Assembly: GCA_963573305.1 (NCBI GenBank)
Contig: OY754335.1
Span: 50,737,985 to 50,801,984 of the forward strand
Length of the DNA stretch: 64,000 nucleotides
Direction: 5' to 3'
DNA from: Pyrrhosoma nymphula
Lineage: Eukaryota; Arthropoda; Insecta; Odonata; Coenagrionidae
Below the pieces are notes generated by a model. It had not been told where the DNA came from. It worked only from the letters and a program-made list of their open reading frames with translations, and did not search any database. This document shows, one piece after another, positions 24,797 to 33,588 of the stretch. The translations under genes were made by a program, and so were the position numbers. Position 1 is the stretch's first letter; the number at the start of each line of letters is the position of its first letter.

Positions 24797-25972
24797 TCAA
24801 CGCTTGATGCGATTTCTCCTCCTACCTTTGGTTCTAGCCCGGAGGATCTCTGTCTCCGAGAGACATTCGTCCTCTTCCATTGACTCCGGGTGGTTGAGTC
24901 GGGCTAAACCAGATGGTCCGGGAGATACTGAATTGCCACGCTTATTTTGCGTGGCCCCGGCGGTGGTTATAGTGGGGTTCTTCCTAGGAGAACCCGGAAC
25001 GGTGGCTTGTGTTTTGTTTGCCGGATTTGTGGCCTTAGCCGGCATGGCCGATTTCTGTACAGAGACTTCAGTTTTTTGGCTCACATTATCTTCTGTCTGG
25101 GTCGAGATGGTGACCTTGGCAATAGGTTGGGAAGCGACACGGGCGAACGACTTGGAGAAAGTAGGAGCAACTTGTGCTCTGTACTTTTTCCGAGCCTCGA
25201 AGTACGGGATTTTTTCAACCGTCTTGATTTCCATTACTTTTCGCTCCTCGATCATCTTTGGGCAATCACGTGAGTACACCGGATGTGCACCCTCGCAATT
25301 GACGCAAAGTGGGTCACCCTTGCATTCCGCACCCTCATGCTTTTCCTGGCTGCAGCGGGGGCAGGTGGCCTTGCCCTCGCACCGTGTGGCCATGTGGCCA
25401 AATCGCTGGCACTGAAAACATCGCATGGGTGCCGGTATGAATGGCCTCACTGGTACCGATTCATAGCCGACAAACACATTGTCGGGGAGCTGGTCACGCG
25501 CGAAGGTGAGTACAACAGATGTCGTGTTTACTCTTTCTCCGTTGCGCTTTGTTGTGAGTCGACGAGCATCGGTGACCCCCTGAGAGGCCATCTCCTGCTT
25601 GATCTCGTCGATCTCAACATATAAAAGGTCGTAATGACTAATCACTCCCCGACAGGTGTTCAAGGTGCGGTGCAACTCGACCTTGACGGGAATGTCATGT
25701 AGCTTTTCCATCTTTAATAATTTCTCACTTTGCGCTACTGTTGCCGTTTCGATGAGCAGTGTGCCATCGCGAAGTTTTTTGGCTGATTTTAATTCCCCAG
25801 AAACGGAACCAGACAATACTCTTCGTATAAGGAAGGGAGACACCTTTTTCAGGCTCTCACCTTCCTTTTGACACCTCATCACTAAATAGCGCTGACTAGC
25901 GCCGGGAACATTAACTCCCCCGCCCGTATCCGGGCGGGATCTTTTCGGAGGTGGAAGAATTTTTTCCGCCAT
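24797..25972 (-). CDS. ORF1 (gag-like) protein of copy B
   Basis: The start chosen is the ATG at 25972 (MAEKI), conserved in all four copies; the frame is open to 26038. Zinc knuckles: CFQCQRFGHMATRC, CPRCSQEKHEGAEC and CVNC followed by HPVYSRDC. After these comes a conserved basic stretch (KKYRAQVAPTFSKSFA) and a Ser/Pro-rich tail. It ends 82 bp before ORF2 starts, so ORF2 would need reinitiation or a separate mechanism. It is about 75-80 percent alike by eye to ORF1 of copy A. Confidence 0.9.
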   Translation of the reverse strand: MAEKILPPPKRSRPDTGGGVNVPGASQRYLVMRCQKEGESLKKVSPFLIRRVLSGSVSGELKSAKKLRDGTLLIETATVAQSEKLLKMEKLHDIPVKVELHRTLNTCRGVISHYDLLYVEIDEIKQEMASQGVTDARRLTTKRNGERVNTTSVVLTFARDQLPDNVFVGYESVPVRPFIPAPMRCFQCQRFGHMATRCEGKATCPRCSQEKHEGAECKGDPLCVNCEGAHPVYSRDCPKMIEERKVMEIKTVEKIPYFEARKKYRAQVAPTFSKSFARVASQPIAKVTISTQTEDNVSQKTEVSVQKSAMPAKATNPANKTQATVPGSPRKNPTITTAGATQNKRGNSVSPGPSGLARLNHPESMEEDECLSETEILRARTKGRRRNRIKR

Positions 25973-26525
25973 TCCAAATGAATCTTCGTCCCCCGGGCTC
26001 CCCACCCACCATGGAGCCACACATTCGGGACGCCGCACCGCAAACCGGTGCGGTCGCCAGGGCTACCCGAAGGGATATAGCACCCTAGAGGTGGTTGCCT
26101 GTTTCGGGTTGGATCTTCGATGCACGAGCCCACCAAACCCGTACATCTCCGACCGCCCTACGCAGACCCCCACCTCCCTGGCACTCGCCACCGTTGAACT
26201 GAACGCCACGGAAGCCGATTGACCGGGAGTGGCTAGCTCCCGGCCGCCCGTTTACACAGAATCCGGGGCCAAAGAGGGGTATTGGCGCCAGGTCCATACC
26301 GGGCATCCGACACCCGGCTGGGAACCACGGACCTCACCCTCCAGGATCCCCTTTTCCTCCTTACGGGTCTCCGCACACGGCAAACATGCGGGTGGATCGC
26401 AGGCCAGGTGGTATGGCCGCACACAGACAGTTGACCCACAAGACTGTCCGGGCTCAACCCTTGCTGGCTCTGGGTTTGTTTTCGGGGTTTTCTCCCCGCC
26501 CTTTTAGTCGCCTCTTACGACAAGC

Positions 26526-26570
26526 AGGGATACTGCGGGAGTATTCTCGATCCCCCTACCCGCAGGGGGG
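26526..26570 (-). promoter_or_regulatory. Predicted 5' pseudoknot of I-like element (copy B)
   Basis: The first 45 nt of the element RNA can form an H-type pseudoknot. CCCCC near the 5' end pairs with GGGGG, and the loop between them (TGCGGG) pairs with CCCGCA about 10 nt further on. The same pairs are possible in copies C (60811-60856) and D (62656-62699), whereas copy A is truncated before this point. Function is unknown; a role in translation or RNA processing is an inference. Confidence 0.45.
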
Positions 26571-28489
26571 AGTTTTCTTTAGTGATTTGCTTAGTGAACA
26601 AGTGCTGTGCTCCGAGCTGTGTGAACTCTGCTAACTCGAGAAGCTTCTCCCGAGCAGAGGATTGAAGCACTTGGTTTGCCCGGCATCCAACATTCAGGAT
26701 ACGCTGGAAACTCAGAGGTAAGCTTATGTTAATCTTTTTTTTTTCAATTTCAACTCATAATCTCCGATTTTTTTAAAAATGCGTTAAATAATAGACATAT
26801 TTTTTGAATTCACATTCATCGTTTCAGTCTAAAAGAAAACTGTGAAATTAGAATTATGGATGTCGCAAATGTTACGCACCTTGACGTGCACAATAAATTT
26901 ACAAAAAGAAAAGAATATTCATTGGCGAAGAAGAAGGAATATGTCGTGGAATATTGATAACAAGATTTCGACTGAATGAAAGCAAGCATGCCAAAAATAT
27001 TCTGACGCGCTTTATGCGCAAAACTTTTTTTCCGAAATACCTGAGAAAGTTGGACCAAAGCTCAAGGACAGATGAACATTTCAAAAAGACTTTCAAAAGC
27101 TGGTTGCAGCAGAAATTAAAATTCCCTTCTGAAGTATATCAATATCTTCCTCCCACACCTGGTGAGTACTAACAATTACTATGCTTGCACAGTTAGCGAA
27201 TATATGTAAATAACAGCGATAAATTAATTTTATAATATAATTCTTCTCTTCCCGCTAGAGCATGCTGACGTAGGACGACCAAAAAGAAAATTTGAAGAGT
27301 CAAGCGACAGAGCTAAGAGAAGGAAGACGGAAAAGCTTAGATCCAGTGCATCTCCGGCTGAGTTATCCTACGCTGCATCAATGGGCTACCGCAGCAGAGG
27401 CGATGAGGCGGCTGCAAAGCTAATCAAGGAAGTGACAACAACAACACCTACCAGAGCGAAACGCGTTTTAACAAAATGGAGAGCGCAGGAGGCCCAATAA
27501 ACCGCATTAACTCCAGAAGAAGTGGTGTCTTTGATTGTGTTTGGAAATTTTACTAAATATCAATATGTGCTGCTTCGCAAGACGTCAATTAAGCATGGGC
27601 ACACCATATATCCTAGCTACCAGGCAATCTTGAAAGCTAAACATGTAGCTTACCCAGAAGGTATTTGTGTTTCCGAGGAGAGGTGCGAGGTCAGTCTGCA
27701 AGCTCTTCTAGCGCACACAGATAAGCGCATAGTGTCGTGCGTATCAACACTGCAGAATATGGAGGAAAACTTCAATGTACTTTATATTTCAAGTACGGCT
27801 TCGACGGGAGTTCAGGGCACTCCCAGTATAAACAAATATGGAAACAAGAAGATGTGACAGATACGTATGTCTTTGCAAGTTTTTTCGTACCCCTACGATT
27901 GTTAGATAATGCCTCAGGTAAGGATTGATATTTACGTAATACAGTATCCATTAACTCAATACATTCTGGGAAGTAAATAAGCAGTTACTTCATTGCAGGG
28001 AAAATTTTGTGGTCAAACCCTCGGCCTTCATCGACCCGTTTTTGTCGGCCTATTCGTTTCCAGTGGGTGCAAGAAACCAAATCTGTAGCAAAGAACGAAG
28101 AGAGGAATTTATCGGAGGAAGTCAACAAGCTTCAGGTAGTTGATATTGGAAATATCACGGTGAAAATGCATATGATGCTCACAATGGTGAATTGAAAGGT
28201 AGGTCTTTCACATTTATTTTTTAAATTGTTTTTACTGTTTCCAATTGCGCCTGTTATAATTCAATTATGGATTATCTTACAGGTGTGTAACGCTTTAAGA
28301 GAAACCAGTGCCATGACGTGCTACGTCTGTGGTGCTAAAATATCTGATATGAATAATTTGGAGCACATAAAAAGAAGGCCAGCGGATGAATCCACGTATT
28401 CGTTCGGCTTATTCCTCCTTCATTGCTACATTAAGAGTTTTGAGTGTCTTTTGCACAATAGTTATCGTTTGGAAATTAAGAAATGGAAG
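26571..28489 (+). pseudogene. Transib transposase gene (RAG1-related), inactive and 3'-truncated
   Basis: A non-coding first exon ends at 26717 (donor gtaagc). Coding exons are 26828-27161, 27259-27917, 27999-28198 and 28283-about 28489. Diagnostic Transib sequence: GFDGSSGHSQYKQIW (first catalytic Asp), NPRPSSTRFCRPIRF, TMV before the second Asp, CYVCGAK (zinc Cys pair) and the helix FECLLHNSYRLEIKKW. Damage: a frame switch near 26940, a TAA at 27498, a frame switch near 27780, and at 28190-28195 the expected Asp-Gly pair reads AAT TGA (Asn, stop). Beyond KKW the gene is replaced by Gypsy sequence. Splice signals are still good. Copy B abuts the first exon on the left. Confidence 0.8.
28190..28195 (+). 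other. Transib catalytic Asp to Asn plus adjacent stop
   Basis: The codons after LTMV are AAT and TGA, where Transib transposases have Asp-Gly (second acidic residue of the DDE triad, before Lys and the intron). Each needs one G-to-A or G-to-T type substitution. Either change alone would abolish transposition. Confidence 0.6.
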
Positions 28490-28492
28490 GTC

Positions 28493-29089
28493 ATGTTTAC
28501 ATGTAATCAATGGAAAAACGGGTTGGGGGAGTTAGGAATTGGAGTGATGTATTCATCCATACGTCATCCGCAGTCGAATCCGAGTGAAAGGGTAATGAAG
28601 GAGTTGTCAAGAGTCTTTCGTATATATTGTAATGATAATCATCGAAACTGGGTGGAGGTAATACCGTTCGTAAACCAATGGTTCAATGAGGTGGTCCATG
28701 AGTCTATTCAGATGACTCCAAACGAGGCACACTTTGGAAAGAAGCCTCCCAATAGATTTCCTGACGGATTGACTGCTACGGAAGATAAGGTACTTGGTAG
28801 GGAATCAATTATCAAATTAATACGGGAAAACTTAAAGAGATCCGCGAAACGCAGAGTTAAACATCAAGGGAAAACTTATTCAAAATTCCAAATTGGGGAT
28901 AATGTACTCTTAAGGACGCCAAGAGTGTCTGATTCAAAGCTTGGTTTGTTTCACAAATTTTTTCATTTATATACTGTTCCTTTTAGGTTATCTAAAAAGG
29001 TGGGACCAAATGCCTTCATGTTAACCCGCGAAGATGACTCCGAACTGGGCATCTACAACGCTTTTTCTTTGATACCTTATAGGTGTTAA
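28493..29089 (+). pseudogene. Gypsy pol 3' end: integrase C-terminal fragment
   Basis: The 5' end is fused in frame to Transib, so only the last about 198 codons of a Ty3/Gypsy polyprotein remain. Visible: IRHPQSNPSERVMKEL, which carries the Glu of the integrase DDE triad, then HRNWVEVIPFVNQWFNEVVHES and TPNEAHFGK, a basic linker, and a C-terminal GPY/F-like domain (QIGDNVLLRTPRVS, VGPNAFMLTRED, LIPYRC and stop). Reverse transcriptase, protease and the two integrase Asp residues are absent. Only 127 bp lie between the stop and the LTR, so this parent had no env gene after pol. Confidence 0.85.
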
Positions 29090-29207
29090 GGGATCCGCTA
29101 TATATTCACTTTCCACTGCTTTCAAAATTCTTTCTTACGTGCAACACGAATTCATTTTTCTTTGCGTGGCCCTCATCACCCCTCGCTAAGAAAAACTCAT
29201 TCGTGTT

Positions 29208-29216
29208 GGGGGGCAT
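29208..29216 (+). promoter_or_regulatory. Polypurine tract of Gypsy element
   Basis: ggggggcat directly precedes the LTR TG terminus at 29217. In LTR elements the purine run is the primer for plus-strand DNA synthesis. It is not present before any of the later LTRs in the array, whose upstream border is a palindrome instead. Confidence 0.65.
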
Positions 29217-30238
29217 TGTGACATACCAACCATATGTCCGGTATTTTCGACCGCTGCGCAATAACCCGAGCAGGGGATGATCGCGTGTGTGTGAGGAGTG
29301 TGACTGTGTGTGTGGGTAGAATACCATGCCTTGGGCATGAGATATGTGATTCATGAGTGTTATGTGTTGGTCAGTGCGGACCGATGGTTGCCCCACTCGA
29401 CGGATAGGCACAGGTGAAACCCCCTCTCACCTCAAAACCCCTACCCCCAGTGCATCATTCCCCTCCACATGAGTATAAAACCGCGCAGAGAGAGAGCCTG
29501 TGAGAGAAATCCTAGCCCGGTCGACGGGGAGAGAACGATAGTGGTGACGTGCCTGATGGTCGTCATTCTGGGGGTAACCAGAGAGTGCTGTGGGAGGACG
29601 AGACGGTTCTACGGAAAAACCTGAAGCGGAGCGACATTGCAGACAAGCGACAGACGGGACCAACGCCCAGAGGTCGGGAGGAAGACAGCCCTCGATCCCG
29701 CGGACACTTGGGTCCAACTCGTCGCATCATTGACGGCTTCTACTGCTCAGGCTCCGACCAAAACCGTAAGAAAGTCGCAGTTAGCGACCCGTCCTCGTGC
29801 TTGTTCGCCCAGACCCGAATCACTCCCCAAATTGTGTAGCCAGAATATTGGTTCTCTCGCTCTGTCCCGGTGCGCCGTATCTTTCTACAAACTATTGACT
29901 CAGTGTCAAGAATATTATTCGGTGTGATCACGAAAGCAGCATAAAGACTTGATTTGGGCATATTGTATATTCAGCCCACATATTCTATATAAATCACGAA
30001 TTGTTCCTTTTTGTTTTTGGAGGGGGGGGGGGTAATTAAATTATATCATATTGTGCATTTTTTGTACACCTCATCTTCATCAGGGTAATTACTTTCGATA
30101 AGTGTGTGTATGTTATGCAAGTGGGAAATATATTTTTTGTGTTTCAAAGTAATCAACAATGGTTCGATCATTCCGTGCTCGGGACTATTGATGCCCTCAC
30201 CTCCCCATAAAATATGTGGCGTTTCATGTTCCGTCACA
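29217..30238 (+). repeat. LTR 1 of array (only copy with intact 5' terminus)
   Basis: 1022 bp with a perfect 6-bp terminal inverted repeat, TGTGAC at the start and GTCACA at the end. It follows a polypurine tract and is followed by spacer and primer-binding site, so it is the 3' LTR of the left Gypsy fragment and at the same time the 5' LTR of unit 1. It contains a TATA box (29474), a GT-rich segment and a run of 11 G near 30021. Confidence 0.9.
29474..29480 (+). promoter_or_regulatory. TATA box in LTR 1
   Basis: tataaaa occurs 257 bp into the LTR, followed 20-30 bp later by purine-rich gcagagagagagcctgtg, consistent with a retroelement U3/R border. The same box occurs at the equivalent position in LTRs 2-10, so every unit could be transcribed on its own. 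Confidence 0.5.
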
Positions 30239-30245
30239 TATAAAT

Positions 30246-30263
30246 TGGCGCCCAGCTCGCGGC
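30246..30263 (+). promoter_or_regulatory. tRNA primer-binding site of unit 1
   Basis: Seven bases after the LTR end the sequence TGGCGCCCAGCTCGCGGC starts with TGG, complementary to a tRNA CCA end. The first nine bases are those of lysine-tRNA primer sites, and the following tcga would match a T-loop, so a lysine-type tRNA is the best guess. All later units repeat it. Confidence 0.65.
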
Positions 30264-30505
30264 TCGATTTAGTAGTACGTAAAATAATACGTAAAATCCA
30301 TCGGAGAACCTGCAACCCGCTTAAACAGTGTAATGACATTTTTCTTTTTAAAAAATTCAAAATTTAGTTCGCGTGTAGAGCGTTGTGACAGTTTGGAATG
30401 CTTCACCAGTTCGCGCGGTTATTTGACTAGAAACGACACGATTGGGGTATTGACGGAGGTATATGCCTCACTGCAGTGGTTTGACTGGAACGTGGACTAC
30501 CTCTT

Positions 30506-32266
30506 ATGAAACGGCTTGTTGAAAGGTCACGCGATAAGAAAATAATTAAAATGGATGGTGTACGGAAGGATAAGGGTTTTGATTATTACAGGGATATCAA
30601 ACGGAGTGAAGACGACGAATCGGAGCGGTCCGGGGCCGACGATTTGACCGGGTGCATACCGGAGATGGTGTTCGATCAATCACAATCGCGTGAAGACGAA
30701 CTGCCGTCCGATCAGCAGGGTAAATCTTCAGAGTTGATTCAATCCGAGTCCTATTCAGGGGATAATGGGTCTTTGGCATCCGTAATGCAGGCTATTTTGA
30801 GAGGACAGGACGATTTGAAGGGAGAAATAAAAAAGGGACAGGACGATTTGAGGGAAGAGATGAAAAGGGGACAGGAAAGTGTTGTAAGCGGTGTCAATAA
30901 AAAGATTGAATCTATACAGGCTAGTTTAGGGGAAATGAAATTAGCACTCGGGAAACGTAATAAAGAAATGGAATCCGTACGTCACGATCTTGGGGACCTT
31001 CATCACGAAGTAAAGAAAAATCATGATCATTTCACGAGAGAGATATCTTGGGTCAATCAGAATGTGATAAGTGTTCGTGAAGATTGCTATGAACGAATTG
31101 ACTCCGAAGTCGCGCGAATCAAAACGTGTACTGATGCCTTAGAACGCGCTCGCATAGAACCGAGCGGAGGTACGGACGAAAGAATCGGCGCGTTGGAAGC
31201 CAAGGTCGCCGAGATAGGCGGAAGGGGGGCGATCACTACAGCTGCGTCGGCACTTACTTATGCAGCCACAAAACCCAGTTTCGCGGCGCGTCCGAACGAG
31301 CATCCGATGGCTTTCCTTAGAGATGTTGAAAAGTATTTTGCATTGGCGGCGGTTCCGGAATCAGTGAAACCGCTAATATTCGATCAAATGTTAATCGAAG
31401 ACGCGAAAGTGTGGGGAAATACCTTACTACCTTCTCCACGAACATTTGCGGACTACAAACAAAAGTTTCTGTCAAATTTCTGGGATACAAAGATGGTCTC
31501 AAATTTCTTTAAAATGGATCTCCTTGTGCTACTCACCATTACATTGATGATAACCCCAGCTCTAAGTTGCTCTGGTGATGGAGATGTGAAAATTTGTAAT
31601 ATTCCAGATTTCACCATGGGGCTTATAGTCTCTGGTTATCAAGACGATAAACTAGTCATCAAAATTCCAGACCCTGTGAAGGTAGTGAGGGAAAGCTTGC
31701 GTAATTTTAAATTCGGTCCATACTTGAGCTCAGTCGAGACAAATACCCAAATCTTAGAGACTGCTCTTTTCTTTCAAAAAGCCCTAAAAGAGAAGCTTGA
31801 CATGTTTTCCGAGGAGATTTTTGTTGAGATTAAAGAAAGACCTGTGACTCCACCAAGGGTCAAACGAAATCCCATAACTGCTATATTCTCATGGATTTTC
31901 AGGAGAATGTCAATTAGCTCACTGAAATCTGCGGCCAAGTGGGGGGGACGGACCATCAAGAAAAATTTTGGTAATTTACTTGTTATGGGGACGGTAGAGG
32001 CTGTCACTTTTACTCTTCATCACCATGCATTTGCTCAATATAAAGATGACATAGAAAGGCAGATCTCGCTTTTACAGAATAGTGATATAGAAATGGTAAA
32101 TACCCTTTCAAAAGTAACAGTTATCAATTCTATGGCGATTGATAATATGCATGAGTTTGAGCTAAAATTCAGGGATGCCATGGCAAGTGCCCTTACCCGT
32201 GATGGATTAAAGTTGATTGCCTCTAACTTTCTCCAGGAGTTGGTATCCGGACTCTATTCGATTTAA
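30506..32266 (+). CDS. Unit 1: gag N-terminal half fused to envelope-like segment
   Basis: 586 codons. Residues 1-85 are charged; 88-215 look like a coiled coil built on GQDDLKGEIKKGQDDLREEM-type heptads; 260-335 resemble the Gypsy gag helical domain (AFLRDVEKYF, then FADYKQKFLSNFW). At residue 337 a Met starts a hydrophobic signal-peptide-like stretch (MDLLVLLTITLMITPALS), then a Cys/Asp-rich part, an RVKR furin-type site at 451-454, and about 130 residues with amphipathic helices. There is no pol, protease or zinc knuckle between. The second half resembles a truncated retroviral-type envelope in layout, but I cannot match it to a family. The stop codon lies in the palindrome. The start could also be Met16. 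This copy has Gln60 and Ser-Pro near residue 310. Confidence 0.7.
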   Translation: MKRLVERSRDKKIIKMDGVRKDKGFDYYRDIKRSEDDESERSGADDLTGCIPEMVFDQSQSREDELPSDQQGKSSELIQSESYSGDNGSLASVMQAILRGQDDLKGEIKKGQDDLREEMKRGQESVVSGVNKKIESIQASLGEMKLALGKRNKEMESVRHDLGDLHHEVKKNHDHFTREISWVNQNVISVREDCYERIDSEVARIKTCTDALERARIEPSGGTDERIGALEAKVAEIGGRGAITTAASALTYAATKPSFAARPNEHPMAFLRDVEKYFALAAVPESVKPLIFDQMLIEDAKVWGNTLLPSPRTFADYKQKFLSNFWDTKMVSNFFKMDLLVLLTITLMITPALSCSGDGDVKICNIPDFTMGLIVSGYQDDKLVIKIPDPVKVVRESLRNFKFGPYLSSVETNTQILETALFFQKALKEKLDMFSEEIFVEIKERPVTPPRVKRNPITAIFSWIFRRMSISSLKSAAKWGGRTIKKNFGNLLVMGTVEAVTFTLHHHAFAQYKDDIERQISLLQNSDIEMVNTLSKVTVINSMAIDNMHEFELKFRDAMASALTRDGLKLIASNFLQELVSGLYSI

Positions 32267-32333
32267 CATCCGGACATTTAATGTCCGGATGTTAAATCGA
32301 AAATACCGGACATTTAATGTCCGGTATTTTCGA
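32257..32333. repeat. Double palindrome at unit 1/2 junction
   Basis: Two adjoining hairpins. The first (32257-32301) has 21-bp arms around a TTA loop and includes the unit 1 stop codon. The second (32297-32333) has 17-bp arms around the same TTA loop. Both share the core CCGGACATTTAATGTCCGG. The right arm of the second is native LTR sequence (17 bp into LTR 1), so the left arm is its inverted copy. The pattern is what a fold-back or template-switch event would leave. Confidence 0.9.
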
Positions 32334-33321
32334 CCGCTGCGCAATAACCCGAGCAGGGGATGATCGCGTGTGTGTGAGGAGTGTGACTGTGTGTGTGGGT
32401 AGAATACCATGCCTTGGGCATGAGATATGTGATTCATGAGTGTTATGTGTTGGTCAGTGCGGACCGATGGTTGCCCCACTCGACGGATAGGCACAGGTGA
32501 AACCCCCTCTCACCTCAAAACCCCTACCCCCAGTGCATCATTCCCCTCCACATGAGTATAAAACCGCGCAGAGAGAGAGCCTGTGAGAGAAATCCTAGCC
32601 CGGTCGACGGGGAGAGAACGATAGTGGTGACGTGCCTGATGGTCGTCATTCTGGGGGTAACCAGAGAGTGCTGTGGGAGGACGAGACGGTTCTACGGAAA
32701 AACCTGAAGCGGAGCGACATTGCAGACAAGCGACAGACGGGACCAACGCCCAGAGGTCGGGAGGAAGACAGCCCTCGATCCCGCGGACACTTGGGTCCAA
32801 CTCGTCGCATCATTGACGGCTTCTACTGCTCAGGCTCCGACCAAAACCGTAAGAAAGTCGCAGTTAGCGACCCGTCCTCGTGCTTGTTCGCCCAGACCCG
32901 AATCACTCCCCAAATTGTGTAGCCAGAATATTGGTTCTCTCGCTCTGTCCCGGTGCGCCGTATCTTTCTACAAACTATTGACTCAGTGTCAAGAATATTA
33001 TTCGGTGTGATCACGAAAGCAGCAAAAAGACTTGATTTGGGCATATTGTATATTCAGCCCACATATTCTATATAAATCACGAATTGTTCCTTTTTGTTTT
33101 TGGAGGGGGGGGGGGTAATTAAATTATATCATATTGTGCATTTTTTGTACACCTCATCTTCATCAGGGTAATTACTTTCGATAAGTGTGTGTATGTTATG
33201 CAAGTGGGAAATATATTTTTTGTGTTTCAAAGTAATCAACAATGGTTCGATCATTCCGTGCTCGGGACTATTGATGCCCTCACCTCCCCATAAAATATGT
33301 GGCGTTTCATGTTCCGTCACA
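32317..33321 (+). repeat. LTR 2, lacking 5' 17 bp
   Basis: Begins at atgtccggtattttcg, 17 bp inside LTR 1, with the TGTGAC end missing, and ends with GTCACA. Run of 11 G. Distinguishing base: agcaaaaagac near 33020 (shared only with LTR 9). Confidence 0.9.
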
Positions 33322-33588
33322 TATAAATTGGCGCCCAGCTCGCGGCTCGATTTAGTAGTACGTAAAATAATACGTAAAATCCATCGGAGAACCTGCAACC
33401 CGCTTAAACAGTGTAATGACATTTTTCTTTTTAAAAAATTCAAAATTTAGTTCGCGTGTAGAGCGTTGTGACAGTTTGGAATGCTTCACCAGTTCGCGCG
33501 GTTATTTGACTAGAAACGACACGATTGGGGTATTGACGGAGGTATATGCCTCACTGCAGTGGTTTGACTGGAACGTGGACTACCTCTT

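Larger units (their letters stand above)
20847..26570 (-). mobile_element. Full-length I-like non-LTR retrotransposon, copy B
   Basis: About 5.7 kb on the minus strand: a 598-bp leader from 26570, ORF1, an 82-bp gap, ORF2 with endonuclease, reverse transcriptase and RNase H, a 3' UTR and a (CTA)n tail at 20865-20847. ORF order, three zinc knuckles in ORF1, an RNase H domain in ORF2 and a trinucleotide tail place it in the I group (I/Nimb-like). Both ORFs are unbroken, so this copy is a candidate for being competent. I could not find a target-site duplication; its 5' end touches the Transib 5' exon and the flanks do not match. Confidence 0.9.

Noticed and set aside
24789..25415. Plus-strand frame of 208 codons opposite ORF1 of copy B (and its counterpart at 136-762)
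   Set aside because: It is the antisense shadow of the zinc-knuckle ORF1; its sequence is dictated by the real gene.
26526..26570. HDV-like self-cleaving ribozyme at the 5' end of copy B
   Set aside because: The visible pairing is a simple H-type pseudoknot; I cannot lay out the nested double-pseudoknot arrangement with its catalytic strand.
20847..26590. Target-site duplication for copy B (shared atttgc near both flanks)
   Set aside because: The six-base match is offset from both element ends, so it is probably chance.
26954..27172. Separate small gene at the start of the Transib region
   Set aside because: It is coding exon 1 of the Transib transposase read after a frame switch, ending at a good splice donor.
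29427..29717. Conserved sense and antisense frames within the LTR (about 73-104 codons, repeated in every unit)
   Set aside because: They are preserved only because the units are almost identical. The frames overlap on both strands, lack recognisable domains, and lie over the promoter and primer-site region.
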